Shown: positions 37,018 through 48,239 of the stretch, in pieces | Position numbering within the stretch: the stretch's first letter is position 1 | Layout: each line of letters starts with the position of its first letter | NCBI GenBank assembly: GCA_013397865.1 | Contig: VZTI01004617.1 | Location: 2,460,359-2,524,358, forward strand | Source of the DNA: Struthidea cinerea | Lineage: Eukaryota > Chordata > Aves > Passeriformes > Corcoracidae | Reading direction: 5' to 3' | Length of the DNA stretch: 64,000 bases | Position numbers and translations under genes: made by a program | The notes under the pieces: model-generated | Told to the model about the DNA's origin: nothing | Seen by the model: the letters and a program-made list of their open reading frames with translations, nothing else | Databases searched by the model: none

Positions 37018-38550
37018 TTAATATTTATAATTATTTTAGTCCTGCTTGCATACTCCTCTTGTTTTCTAATACTCAAACTGGCTTTTTAGTAATTAATTTG
37101 AATTTTGGTACTAGCAAGAGGTGTCTCCTATGAAGCCTATTACAAACATGGCACATTGTTCTAAATTGCATAATAAATAATCGTCTAGAACGGTGACACA
37201 TTCAGCAAAATGGCTCTACTCCAGTTTGACAGGGTGAACGCCTATGTGCTTTTCAAAGCAACTAGTTTAGCACTCTTCATTTACAAAGAGGGAAGGGAGA
37301 GGAGAGAGAAATGCTACTCTGAGAACAGCTTGTCTCATGTTGACCTACTTTCTCCACCAATCTGCGTGCAGCCGGAGCTGCTGTTGTGTTGACACTACAT
37401 ATCCAAGCTAAAGCAAAACCAGCAGAATCCGTGGCCTTAGAGATTGGCTCTAGAGAAGACAAAAGGCCTTCTGGGTTTGATATGGCTCTTGGATGTGCAG
37501 GCACGGCAGGACTGGGATAAAGCAAGCTGATTTTCAAAACTGACTCCTGTGCCTCCCCTCTCCTGTGAGATCTGAAGTAGATTTTGCTCACCTAACAAGG
37601 CCACTCTGTGTCTAATCTCTGAGGTACCTTTATGTCTAAAGCAGGTGGTGTTGGTCCAGGGAGGGTCTCCTTATCTGCATGGGAGATGTGGTTACAGAAC
37701 TAAATTTGTTACTCTTATCAGCATTTTCTCTCCTGCCAGGAAAATCAGAAAACAAAGGAAAAGGGGTGTGCCTATGAGAAATGCAGGGATGCCCATTTTT
37801 CATCCCTATCTTTGATTCCCTTTCAGCCCCTAGAGATTATTTGCAGAGGGTGCAAATTAGGGTAACCATAGAGCTCTCCTAATCTCATACAGAGGGGAGA
37901 AGTTCTGCACTGAGCCTGAAGACCAGGAAAGCAAACCTTTTTTTGTATCTACATATCTGTGCAAGGGTTAACTTTGTGCTCATTGGAAATGATTGGATCT
38001 GGAGGTTCAATTCATGATCTTTGGGTTTTGTTTTTTACTAGCTGTCATTAATTTTTGAGAGGACATCATTTTTGTGCACTTCACATCTACAACTCCTGCT
38101 GCTGACAGTGGGAGGAGGTGCTGCTACCTCTTGAGAAATGGAAGTAAAAAAATATGTTGTGTCGATCTGCATCAGTTTCATCATTTCAACCAATGTTTTC
38201 ACAAAAGCTGATCTGTGCTGTACAAAGCAAATACTACTCCTTTGCCCCTGACAGCCTCATGTCCTTTAATGGAAATGAATACAGTTTTATTCTTAGCAGC
38301 TTCTTGCAGAAACCTCCAGTAATGTGACTTTTCTCCCAAATGTCTTTTTTTTATGACTAGTTGTAACTTAAAGCAAGAACCCTGTTACTTCTGAGAAGAA
38401 AGATGCTAAAACTTTTGTTTCAAAACCATGGCAATTGCTTTACACCATTCTGAAGATTTCTTTTCACAATAACTTTTCATTGTTAGTTTTTTTGCGTCTC
38501 CTCCAAAAAGGGTATCTGTGATAGGACACTGGAAAGATGTCTTGAGATCC

Positions 38551-38567
38551 ATTTATTTATTTATTTA
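38551..38567. repeat. (ATTT)4 microsatellite
   Basis: Four perfect ATTT units plus one base. Short simple repeat. Confidence 0.9.
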
Positions 38568-39487
38568 GGTCCTAAAGAAATTAAGCTGACCTCAGTTTAG
38601 GAGAGCAAGTTAAATAATGAGACAATCCAGAGCCTTTAAAAATACCTAAATGAGGTCTAGTAGAAACTACTTACTGCTGGGTGAAATGTTACTGGGACTT
38701 TCTGGTACTTTTTCCTAGAAACCTGGGGGGCAATTACAGCGCAGTGCAGTGGCACATGAACACCAAGTTCACTAACCTGCCTCGCCCTGTGGCACTCTCA
38801 TCCCACAGCATCCTGCCTTTCATGAGCTCTTGTGATCTGCTTTTAAAGTGGAGTGGAACTGGCACTATAGGATGGACTAAGAGTCCTTGGGTAAAGCCAG
38901 CCCAGAGCACCAAGTGCAGTTATTACACTGAACAGAGATTTGGTGATTTTAAAATTCACTTAATGCAGCGGGTTCCATTTCTCCCAGGAACATGCAAGTG
39001 GGTAAAAGTTTGACATCTGTCATTCTGCTGAGTCTGTGTTCTGGGGTAGAGGCTCTCCTCTCCTCCCCGTTAAGACCTCTCTGCTGACATTGCCTATTGC
39101 TAAATGTTTCTTGGTTACCCAAATTTGCTAGCTGATAAGTTGTGTAGGCCACTGGAGCAGGAAGCTTCAGGGGCTGTTTCCAGTGGCTGCTCCCTGGTTT
39201 TGAGAGGCTGGGGTTTGAGGGTTTGGGTTTGCATGAGTCTCTTGCAATGCTGAACCTCACTGCTTTGAGAACAACTCATGATCCAAAAGTTCCTACACCT
39301 CTGACCCATGAAATGCAATTGAGAGCTCTGAGGTGGTAAGAACTGCTGTTATTGTAGCCCTCAAAAACTCAGGTACTTTTTATTGAACTGTCTGAATGTA
39401 TGTTTGATAATTGTTTGGCATAATGCCTGTGTCCTTTGATTTCAGTTAGGCAACAACAGCTTTCCCATTGATATCTGTTAGGAAGGT

Positions 39488-39526
39488 AGGTAAGACACTG
39501 GAAAGGAGGTAAGACACTGGAAAAGG
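39488..39526 (+). repeat. Tandem duplication, about 19-bp unit twice
   Basis: AGGTAAGACACTGGAAAGG at 39488-39506 is followed directly by the same unit with one extra A at 39507-39526. A recent-looking local duplication. Each unit contains a donor-like AG|GTAAGA. Confidence 0.9.
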
Positions 39527-42500
39527 AAAGTGATGAAATAGGTGGATCAGGTGAGTTTTAGACATCAGAGAGAATCACAGCAAAATAGATTGGTTCCCTA
39601 TACCTGCCATTTCTTTTGTCTGTGCTATTTAATATTTCTCATTAATTTACATTAATTTTTAATCTTATTCTATTTGAGGAATTCTTGTAAAGTACAGATA
39701 GTGGTGGGAACTGAGAGTCATGAATTCTAGTCCTACCTTTCTTTCATCCTTATTTGGTGATGTCTGAGCTTGAGGAGCCAGGACAGTGTCCAGGCTCTCC
39801 ATGGTGTCATAAGAACAACACAAGTGTGTGTGAACATCTCTCCCTTCCTTGCCTTGACATCTATGGAAACCCACAGCTGAAAAAGCATTTCAGGCTAATC
39901 CAGCTAAATCAACCAGGTGTCTCATCTGAGTGGTCTGACTGTCAGGACCTCCTGCTCTACAGAATGCAGAGGAAGCTTGCAAAAAGCTTGGGTAAGGTGC
40001 TTAGTCCTCCTGCTTCAGTTTGCTGTGCCAGTAGTCATAACCCTCACTGACTGACACCAGGATTAATTCCTTAACCTCTGGAGAGAGATTTGAGCACCTA
40101 AAGCAATAATTTTACAATTATGCTTAATCAGCACTGTTCATTTAATGTTTATGTTACTGTATGAATGTTCATTGACAAATTAAGGACACCTTTTAAAACT
40201 CCATTAGGAAAGTCAGTAAATAAAGTCTTTCTTCTTTAGTGTGTGGTTTATGACCCTGTACCAGCAATGTTCTGCCTTGTCTCTTATGTGGGCTGGTGAG
40301 ACACGATGCTTTAGTGACTTCTCAAGCAGCAAAGCTCACAGCCCAGTTCCTTCTCAACGTTAGAGGTTTGATTTGATTGTGGTGGGTTTACTTCTGCTGA
40401 AAGCACAATCAATACCTTGTATTTTCAATACCATGAAGATAAAGAAGCGCATTATATTTTTCAGCAGTAGTATCACTTCCAGCAGGAATAGAACAAACCT
40501 TTCTAGCTGTTTACATGAATAGACTTTCAAGTGTATCCTCTAGTTCCCCTGGGAGGTTATTTTTAAAACTTACATCCTTGGAAGACAAAAATGAGTTAGT
40601 GAAGTGCCTTTTTAAAGTATTCAGTGAAATACAGGTTCCCATCCTGCCCAAGTCAGCTGCTACACACGGACTCCGTGTGACCAGCACCGGACTGGTGACC
40701 AGTCCTGTCAGAAAACTGGGCTGCACTGCCTAACATTGCCCATGGCCTGCTTGTACTGTCACACCTTGGCTTTTGTCTCAAGCAGTGGGTATCTGTTCAG
40801 AAGGCCTTCCCTTCTGCTCAAAGCTGAGCACCACAAGGGTCCACCGTGGAGGTCTGGTTTGGGGGTGCTGCACACGAGCTGTCCTGGGCTGGCCCTCTGC
40901 TGTGCTGAAGTTCTCCTTGGTGCTATGAAAGCTGGGGCCAACTGTGCAGGCACAACTAAAACCATATCTGCAATGTGTGTGCTGCACCAAAAGTCTCTGA
41001 TTCCTTTAGTCACTCCAGCAAATCTCTTCCTGCAACAAGCATCCAGTGGGAGTTGCTCCTGCCCAAAAGAGACCTGTGGGAGAACATCAGTGTCAGAAAG
41101 GTTAAGTAACTCAGTCCATAATTGCAGGGACATGTCTATAATTTCAAATTCTCTGTGCAGAAAAGGAAGGCTTTTCTTGCCGTCAGAGCATGTGGCAATA
41201 GAATCTGGCCATCCAGTGCAAATCTTGTCGATGTAATAGTTTCCTCATTTGACACAGATTTTTCAAGCCAAGGTGATTAGTAAGTCATAAATATAATGCT
41301 AAAGTGATCCTTAAAATAAACAACATTCCTTGATTTTAAAATCCCTGGAGATGAGGTTTAATTTCTCTAACCAATCTGGGAACGTAAAAGATTTTCCTGC
41401 AGTGCCTTATTGATATAATTTGACCTTGCTCAGCATTGGAGCTCCCTGATGGAGGTGTGGGGGGAGGAGGGGTGTGTGGGCACACATGCAAAGTGCTCTT
41501 ACTATGCCTGTATTCAAATTCTAATTCCATATTCTTGTAAGAACGATCTCACTAGGAAGCAAAAATAGCACAGACGGAAAATATTCTCACAAGATGATTG
41601 TCACACAAATAAGAGGACTTTCTCTTTAACCCATTCTCTTATCAGCTGAGCTCTCTGCAGGCTCCTCATCTTCTGCTGGTGCTTTGCTTTAGCCATTGGC
41701 CGAGAATCTATTCATGGAAAGCAGCAATTTAACGGTAATAAATATCTCTGTGGTTGACAGTATGCCACTAAGCTGGATTTAATGGAGTGTGCTTACCTTG
41801 TTTTAACAATATAAAACTGTTGCTTCAGTGATGGTAATTCACTGTCTTTGTGACAGGGTGTGTTTGGAGTTTTGGTGAAACTGTTTTTCTGGATCTTTTC
41901 TAGCTTTAAACATGCCCAGTTACATCTGCTTCTGCTCTGTTCCTTTCAATGAGATAGCACAAAATGCATGTCTAACCCAGGTTCTTCCTGCCAGTCACAA
42001 TTTCCTGTATAGAAAGAGAAGGTGAATTAATGGTGATGCCTTTATTTATTTTTATTACTGCTGGACACACAAGCCTTGGTTTTGAAAGAGACTGGGCTGT
42101 GTTAGGCATTATCAATACCCAGAATGTAAAGGTTGTCCTTTCAGAAAGCCTGTCCTCTATGTACTGGAGGGGGATGACAGAGGATGCTGGCGGAGGGTGC
42201 AAAGAAAATACGAAAAAATTTTATTCAACACACAAAGCAGCTGAGCAGTTGTCTTTATATAGGCACTGGCCAAAGCAGAGACATGAGGAAGAGAAAACCT
42301 GAATTCACTTGTTCAAAGCTCCAGTGAGTGGTGTGACCTGGCAACACCTGCACACCTGAGGTGGAATCTGATCAGTGCAGGAAACAGATCCACTGGAGAA
42401 GGGGCCCAAAGGGTGGAGAAGTGGTGTGTTAGAGAAGGGGGAGGTGACAAAGGGAAAGAGGAGATTTGATCCCATGAGCCCCATTTTACCCAGGTTGTTC

Positions 42501-43824
42501 TGGGGGAAATGTGCTCTGTAGAGTGTTAACAGTGATCTTCAAATGAGCTGATCTGTCAAGATGTCATTTTACAGTGGTGTGTTAATTCCTGGACTTCCAT
42601 GATAGACATTTTCATACAAATAAAAGCTACCATCCTGTTCTTTCATTTGAATTTGTTTATAGATTATGAAGAAGAGCTGATGGCTGCATATTTACCACGC
42701 AACAGATGTTCAGAGTTCTCAGGCACATCATCTGCCCAATTGCCCATGGCTTTGTCTATTCCAATTATTTTTTCCCATATGTACACATTGGGTCACATTC
42801 CAGCTCTGAGACAAAGAGGGGTTTATTTTTTTATTCCACTCCAGAACTACTGAGGTCCTTTGGGCTTCTCACAAGGCCTGTCACATCCCAAAGAGACCCG
42901 AAAACTTGCCCATGGCAGTAACGTGTAAGGGAGTGACTGACAGGCCCCCAGTCAGATTGCCTGGTGATACGTCTGCTATGAAGCTTTTAATTTTGGGTGT
43001 GATCCTCAGCTTGCTCATGTTGCTTTATTCCAAAATGGAATCCCTTGGGTATTCCACCAAGGCTCCCTCATGCTGGCTGTAGGAGAACTCGGAAAAAAAC
43101 AGACCCAGGAAGTTGCTGGACCAGCTAAAGTGGGTAGAGTTTATGGGCAGAGACTGAGTACAGGAACAGAGGGGATGGTTGCTGCCCCCAGACAAGCAAA
43201 AAAGTTTTTACTGTCATAAGCAGCTGAGGAATTGCTGTCCTCCCTTCTTTTTGGTTATGATAACCTTGGATGTCTCTGTGAGACAAGGGCTGCCGGTGAG
43301 CCTCAACACTGAGAGGGATTTGGGAGATGCACTTCCCTGAGAAGAGAAGATGCTGCTGGGGACCTGCCTGGTGATACCTTGGCTCTTCCTGAAGGAGGGT
43401 GAGCTGTCTTCCTGGGATTTGGAAGCGGGCCCCACACGTTTTCCTTGCAGGCTGAGCTAATGTGCTGCTCAGCTCTCCTCTGTGTTTTTGTGTCCTTGGC
43501 AGGAGCCTGTGCTGAGCAGCGCTTACTGCTGCCGCTCTGGCGCGAGCAGGTGGGGCAGGAAATCTCAGAGCAGCCACACTGGTTGTAGTGGAGCCCTGAC
43601 TCAGAGTGATGCAGTCCTGCAGGGAGCTCGATGCCATCAGAATGCAGAGCAGGCTGTGAAAACGTTGCATGGAGCAGAGAGAATACAACAAGCTCAGAGC
43701 AGCTGGGTTTGACATTGGACAATCAGCCAGGCGCAGTGCAGCCAGCCTGGGATCATCACCCATGCTGAGAGGCAGGGATAATTAGGCAGACAGAGAGATA
43801 CCCTGCAGATATCCTTCTGCAGCT

Positions 43825-44545
43825 CTTAACTATTCTTAGAAAAGTTTTCCTAATATATAGCTCTTATATTGCTCCCTCTGAATTAAGTGAATTCCTGTGT
43901 TGTCCGTCTCATGCTCTTGTTTACCATGTTGGAAGATCCTATCATATTCTCCCGAGTCTTCTCTTTTCCAGACCGAGCAAATAGTGAAGAATTCAGCCTT
44001 GCCCTCTAGGAGAACATTTTCCTTTAAAATTTGTCTGCATTTCTGGTAAAATTTGATGTTCCAAATCTTACCCTAAGAGAAGTTTCACGAATGCTTAATG
44101 AAAGGGAATAATTGCTTCCGACATCCGACACAGATCGGTCGCATTAATACATCCCTGAATGATCTTTGCTTTCTTTGTGGCAGTGTGTCAGTGTTGAGTC
44201 ATATTCCACCTGGGGTCCTCCATAACTCCCAGCACTCATTTTGCAGTACTCTTCTTTAACCAGTTATTATTTTGCATTTGTTCATTTGACTTCTTTTCCT
44301 GCTACTTCACACTTGTTTTTGTTGAATGTCTTGACTTGATCTAAGGGTCTTTATTCAATTCATCAAGACTGTTCTGAATTCTAGGAGAGCCTTTCAAAAC
44401 AGTCACAACCCTCCCCAGCATCTGCACCTTCTGCACTGTCCTTTCTATGAACTGACTCATTTGTGAGAACACTGAATCGACATGGATTCAGGACAGATCC
44501 TTAGGGGACCTTGCTTGATACATCCCGCTACTCTTAACACCTGTG
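43825..44545 (-). mobile_element. Ancient CR1 LINE, minus strand
   Basis: An old CR1 copy. On the plus strand, CR1-antisense blocks appear in order: the TTCTTAGAAAAGTTTTCCTA block; GTCTTCTCTTTTCCAGACCG; the TTTGTCTGCATTTCTGGTAA block; AATACATCCCTGAATGATCT; GTGTCAGTGTTGAGTCATAT; the GGGGTCCTCCATAACTCCCA block; TATTTTGCATTTGTTCATTT; a run from ATCAAGACTGTTCTGAATTC to AACCCTCCCCAGCATCTGCA; and GATTCAGGACAGATCCTTAG. In the sense direction the last block corresponds to the Gln-Gly-(Ser)-Leu reverse-transcriptase motif region. Frames are destroyed. It covers much the same CR1 section as the old copy at 14.9-15.9 kb but in opposite orientation. The ends are approximate (about 20 bases). Confidence 0.85.
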
Positions 44546-44549
44546 GGAG

Positions 44550-47484
44550 GAAAAACTGGTGTTTGAGCATAAGCTTTGGCCTTCATTTGGGCATTAGGGC
44601 AGCTCATGCTGCCATGTGAAGTGAAGCCTCAGCTTCATAAAACGGGATGAACAGGAAAATACACGAGCTTCATCTGTACAAACTGTCCCAGTGCCTTTGC
44701 CCTGCCCAGCACACAGCACCACGCACCGCCTTCGCTCCCTGAATCCACACACTGTCTCGAAGGGGGTTATAAATATACATTCTCCTTCAGTTGGAGAAGG
44801 AAGAAGAGGATGCAGATGGGTGAGAACTGTTCCAGTGAAGCTCGCACTCTCGCCCGGCGCATAATGAGATCAGAATGCAGGCAGGAATGTGTGGAGGAGT
44901 GGAGCTGGCAAGGATTCACCAGCCTGAATTATTCTAAGCCTATTCCATCCCTAATCAAGCCATTTTGCTTCTTTATTTTATGTTTTTTGGTGTGCAAAGG
45001 TGCTTTATGGAGCTGTTTCTGTTGGAACATAAAATTCAAGCTCTTTTTACTACAGGAGAAAATTCTAGTTGACAGGATATTTCTCTTTGGGCGAGTTTTT
45101 GGTGTGCTGGGCTTCTTGTAGTATCCTTTGCTCTGGTTATTTCAGAGCACTTGGCATTTCCCTGCTATGTAGCCAATTTACTGGATGCTGGAAAGTATGA
45201 AATTGGATCTTTAAAAGGATCCTGGATCATTTCTGATGCTAATATAAATCTAAAAAAAGAAAACCCAAACAGAAAAGGGGTGGGCAGAGTCATATCACAT
45301 GAGTTATCCAGACTTGTTTACATCCTGATTTGCAAAAGATACAGCTTGACCCCAGTGTAACCTTGAAGTCTACACAGGGAGAGGAAGTACTATGTAAATT
45401 AGAGAAGCCGAAACAAAACAGGCAGACAGAAGCTGAGTGTGCAGAACAAGTTGGGGAGGCACTCTGCAAACACTTTGCTAGGGAGAAGAAATGTGCACAA
45501 TATTTTTTTATTTTAAATTTCTGGGATATAAATGGCTGTGAAAAAAGCCTTTGCTGAGAAAAAATGGCCATTTTCCAGAATATGGGAACAGTGAGTTTTC
45601 GTGCACAGACCATGCCCTCCCAGCGAAGTCCCGCCTTACAGAGGACCAGTTCAGAGTGCCCAGGGAAACATCCTTGTGCTCAAGCTTTTTGACTGCAATC
45701 TAAATGGGTTTTAAAGATGACAGTGGTGTCCTGAGGGCCCTGCCAGGGGACCAAAGCAGTGCACACTGCCTAAAAAATGCTTAACAGCGGTGAATGGCTG
45801 CTGGTGGTGAGCAATTCTTGTATTAGTCACCCATGGTGTATAAAGAAGGGGGAGAGCAGACCAAAGGCTGTGCGTCATCCAGAAGTTCTCCAGCACCACT
45901 GGGGCCATGCAGTTCACTCTCCAGTTCTGCACTGGGACACTCTTGTGTGGCCAACCCATGAAGAGACTGAGAAACAGATCTTGAGGGAAAATAATGTCAT
46001 TTTTGCAGTGACTTAAAAGATTTCCACCCCACTTAACTTTTAGCTGTTCCTAGCTCTGTACTTCCACTCCTGAAATTCCAGCCATGGCTGAGCCTCTCCA
46101 TGCTTTTGACACTGCCTGGTATCTTCCTCTTGTGCCTCTCTGGCACTGTGGTTTAGAGAGCGGAGTCACCTGAGGACTTCTCCTGTGAAGTGATGCATCA
46201 TCACTTTCAGCTCCCTCGCAGGATCTGGTGACCTCAGAAGCAGCACAAAGGAGGTCAGAGCATAGCACCTGGCACAGCACCAGCTGCAGGTTGGCATGGC
46301 AGCTGCTGAGTGTGTCTTGTGTCTAACCACAACCCCACTGAGCTGCTTGGTGTCTGTGGGTGCAGCTTTCTCACGCACTCCACCGTGTTATGAGAGTTAT
46401 TCCCTGCCTTGTTATTTGGAATTGATTTTAGGAGAGGGAAAGTGATTCCCATGCAGACCCCTCTTGGCTCTTGAACCCACAGAACTGTTAATCTCTGAAT
46501 TTCAATCTTTGGATGGAGGACGGAGCGCAGCAGTTGTGAGCAGTGTTTTAAGCCTGGTAGAGCACAATTGTTTAGTCTGCTGCAGGCAGAGGCAGAGCCC
46601 AGTAGAAGTATGGCTAGTGTCCAGCAGCGTGTTCACAACCAGCAAAGTTTAGGAGGCAGCAATGAGGGCTCAGAATGGGCTCAGAAAAGGGATAACTCCA
46701 TGTCCCTGAATTGCCAACATCCTTCCCGAAATCTCCATTAAAACAAATTCTAGGCCCCATTACTTTACTGAAGTGACTGGGGAGAGTTCTTACCCAGGTG
46801 AGCATTGTCTGCTTCCAGGAACAGCAGGTTTTCTTTCACCTGACATTAAATTTATTGCTCCTGAAGAAACCAGAGTTGTTCATGGGGCAGTATTGACCTG
46901 AGTTGTGCCCAACTGTTTCATCCCTCGGCTCATCCTGGGCTCACCAGGGGCCATTCTGCTCAAGCCTTTCTCAAGATGCTGTGAACGGTCCACTTGGGGG
47001 TCAAGTGCTATTCACGAAGAACCCCAGTGCCAGAATTTGTTGGTGATGTTGAGAAATAAGAAGTATATTGTGCATAATGATGTCTGTGAACTTTTCTTAG
47101 CCCTTGCTTGCCTGCTGTCTCCTGTTGGCTACACACACACGTGTGATGTACACTGGTGCTTTTCTTTGTCAGAAAACCATCACTGAGGGTAAAATGACAT
47201 TTTGATATGAATATATATTGAAGCAAAATATGTTTCCTATGAACACTAATTGACATAAGAGTCTTGTTTTAAATGCAGAGATTTTAGTCACAGAAAACTT
47301 CCGCAGCCACTGAACTGTGTTTGTACAGGAGGAATTTGAAAGAAAAAGTAAGTGTGGGACGAGAAAAGAATTTTTTAAGGCAAAGGCGGGATGGTAAGCT
47401 AAGGAAATATTAAGGCAATCAGAGTTGCCATTTATTCCTTGCACTGTAGGTCTGTCAGTTTTCAGGGGTTTGAGTACAGGAAAA
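44550..47484. other. Noncoding stretch, no gene recognised
   Basis: About 2.9 kb without a supported gene or recognised repeat. Open frames stay near or below 107 codons and overlap on opposite strands. Base composition changes little except for GC-richer stretches around 46.1-46.6 kb. Confidence 0.65.
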
Positions 47485-48237
47485 AATCATGGAATCAGAG
47501 AGTGGTTTGGGTTGGAAGAGACATTAAAGATCATCTGGTTATACCCCACTGCCATAGGCAGAGACACCTCCCACTACACCACTGGTTGTTCCAAGCCCTG
47601 TCCAACCTGGCCTTGAACACTTCCAGGGATGGGGAAGCCACAGCTTCTCTGGGTAACCTGTGCCAGGGCCTCCCCACCCTCACAGGAAAGAATTTCTTCC
47701 TAATATCTGATCCAAACCGGCTGTCTTTCAGTTTGAAGCCATTCCCCCTTGTGCTGTCACACATGCCCTTCCCAAAAGTCCTTCTCCAGCTCTTGAAGCC
47801 CCTTTAGGCACTGGAGGGGTCTCTAAGGTCTCTCCAGAACCTTCCCTTCTCCAGGCTGAACAATCTCAACTCTCAGCGTGTCTTCACGGGCGAAGCGGTC
47901 CAACCCTCTGATCACCTTCATGGCCTCCTCTGGACTCACTCCCACAGGTCCATGTCCTTCTTTTTTTCACTGCCCCAGAGCTGGGCACATCACTGCAGGT
48001 GGGTCTCACCAGAGCAGAGCAGAGGGGCAGAACCCCCTCCTTTCACTGCTGCCTACATGGTTTCAGAAGGAGCCTGGGACACAGTTGGATTTCTGGGCTG
48101 CCAGTGCACAGTGCTGGGTCACCTTGAGCTTCTCGTCAACCAACACAGCCAAGTTCTGCTCCTCCAGGATGCTGTGAATCCATTCTCCACCCAGGCTGTT
48201 CTATTCCAGGGTGTGCTTGTGGCCAAGCCCTGCTCCA
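47485..48237 (-). mobile_element. CR1 LINE, best-preserved copy, minus strand
   Basis: About 750 bp of CR1 ORF2 C-terminus and 3' end, minus strand. The 3' tail on the minus strand reads ...CTTCCAACCCAAACCACTCT then CTGATTCCATGATT at about 47485. The body contains classic CR1 antisense phrases on the plus strand, including CTTGAACACTTCCAGGGATG, TTCCCTTCTCCAGGCTGAAC and GGTGGGTCTCACCAGAGCAG. Homology ends near 48237. It is 5' truncated. It lacks most of the reverse transcriptase and cannot move on its own. Confidence 0.95.
47531..47764 (-). pseudogene. CR1 ORF2 C-terminal remnant
   Basis: A minus-strand frame inside the CR1 copy still reads as the C-terminal end of CR1 ORF2 (endonuclease/reverse transcriptase polyprotein): a GNGFKL and DIRKKFF region, then LPREAVASPSLEVFKARLD, which matches the conserved CR1 ending of type LPREVVDAPSLEVFKARLD, and a stop at 47531. 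The catalytic domains are absent, and the frame upstream (toward 48237) is shifted. This is a truncated, dead coding remnant, not a host gene. Confidence 0.88.
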
Positions 48238-48239
48238 GC

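Larger units (their letters stand above)
35300..43820. other. Noncoding stretch, no gene recognised
   Basis: No supported gene. It contains the octamer/POU cluster at 36993-37017, an (ATTT)n run at 38551-38567, a 19-20-bp tandem duplication at 39488-39526, and a G-rich stretch at 41459-41480. Open frames at 40515-40733 and 40736-41236 (166 codons) follow each other on the plus strand in different phases, and 43125-43763 (minus, 212 codons) is the longest frame in the window. None has a recognisable domain. Confidence 0.6.

Noticed and set aside
41459..41480. G-rich stretch as a G-quadruplex
   Set aside because: Only three runs of three or more G within the stretch, so it does not meet the four-run pattern.
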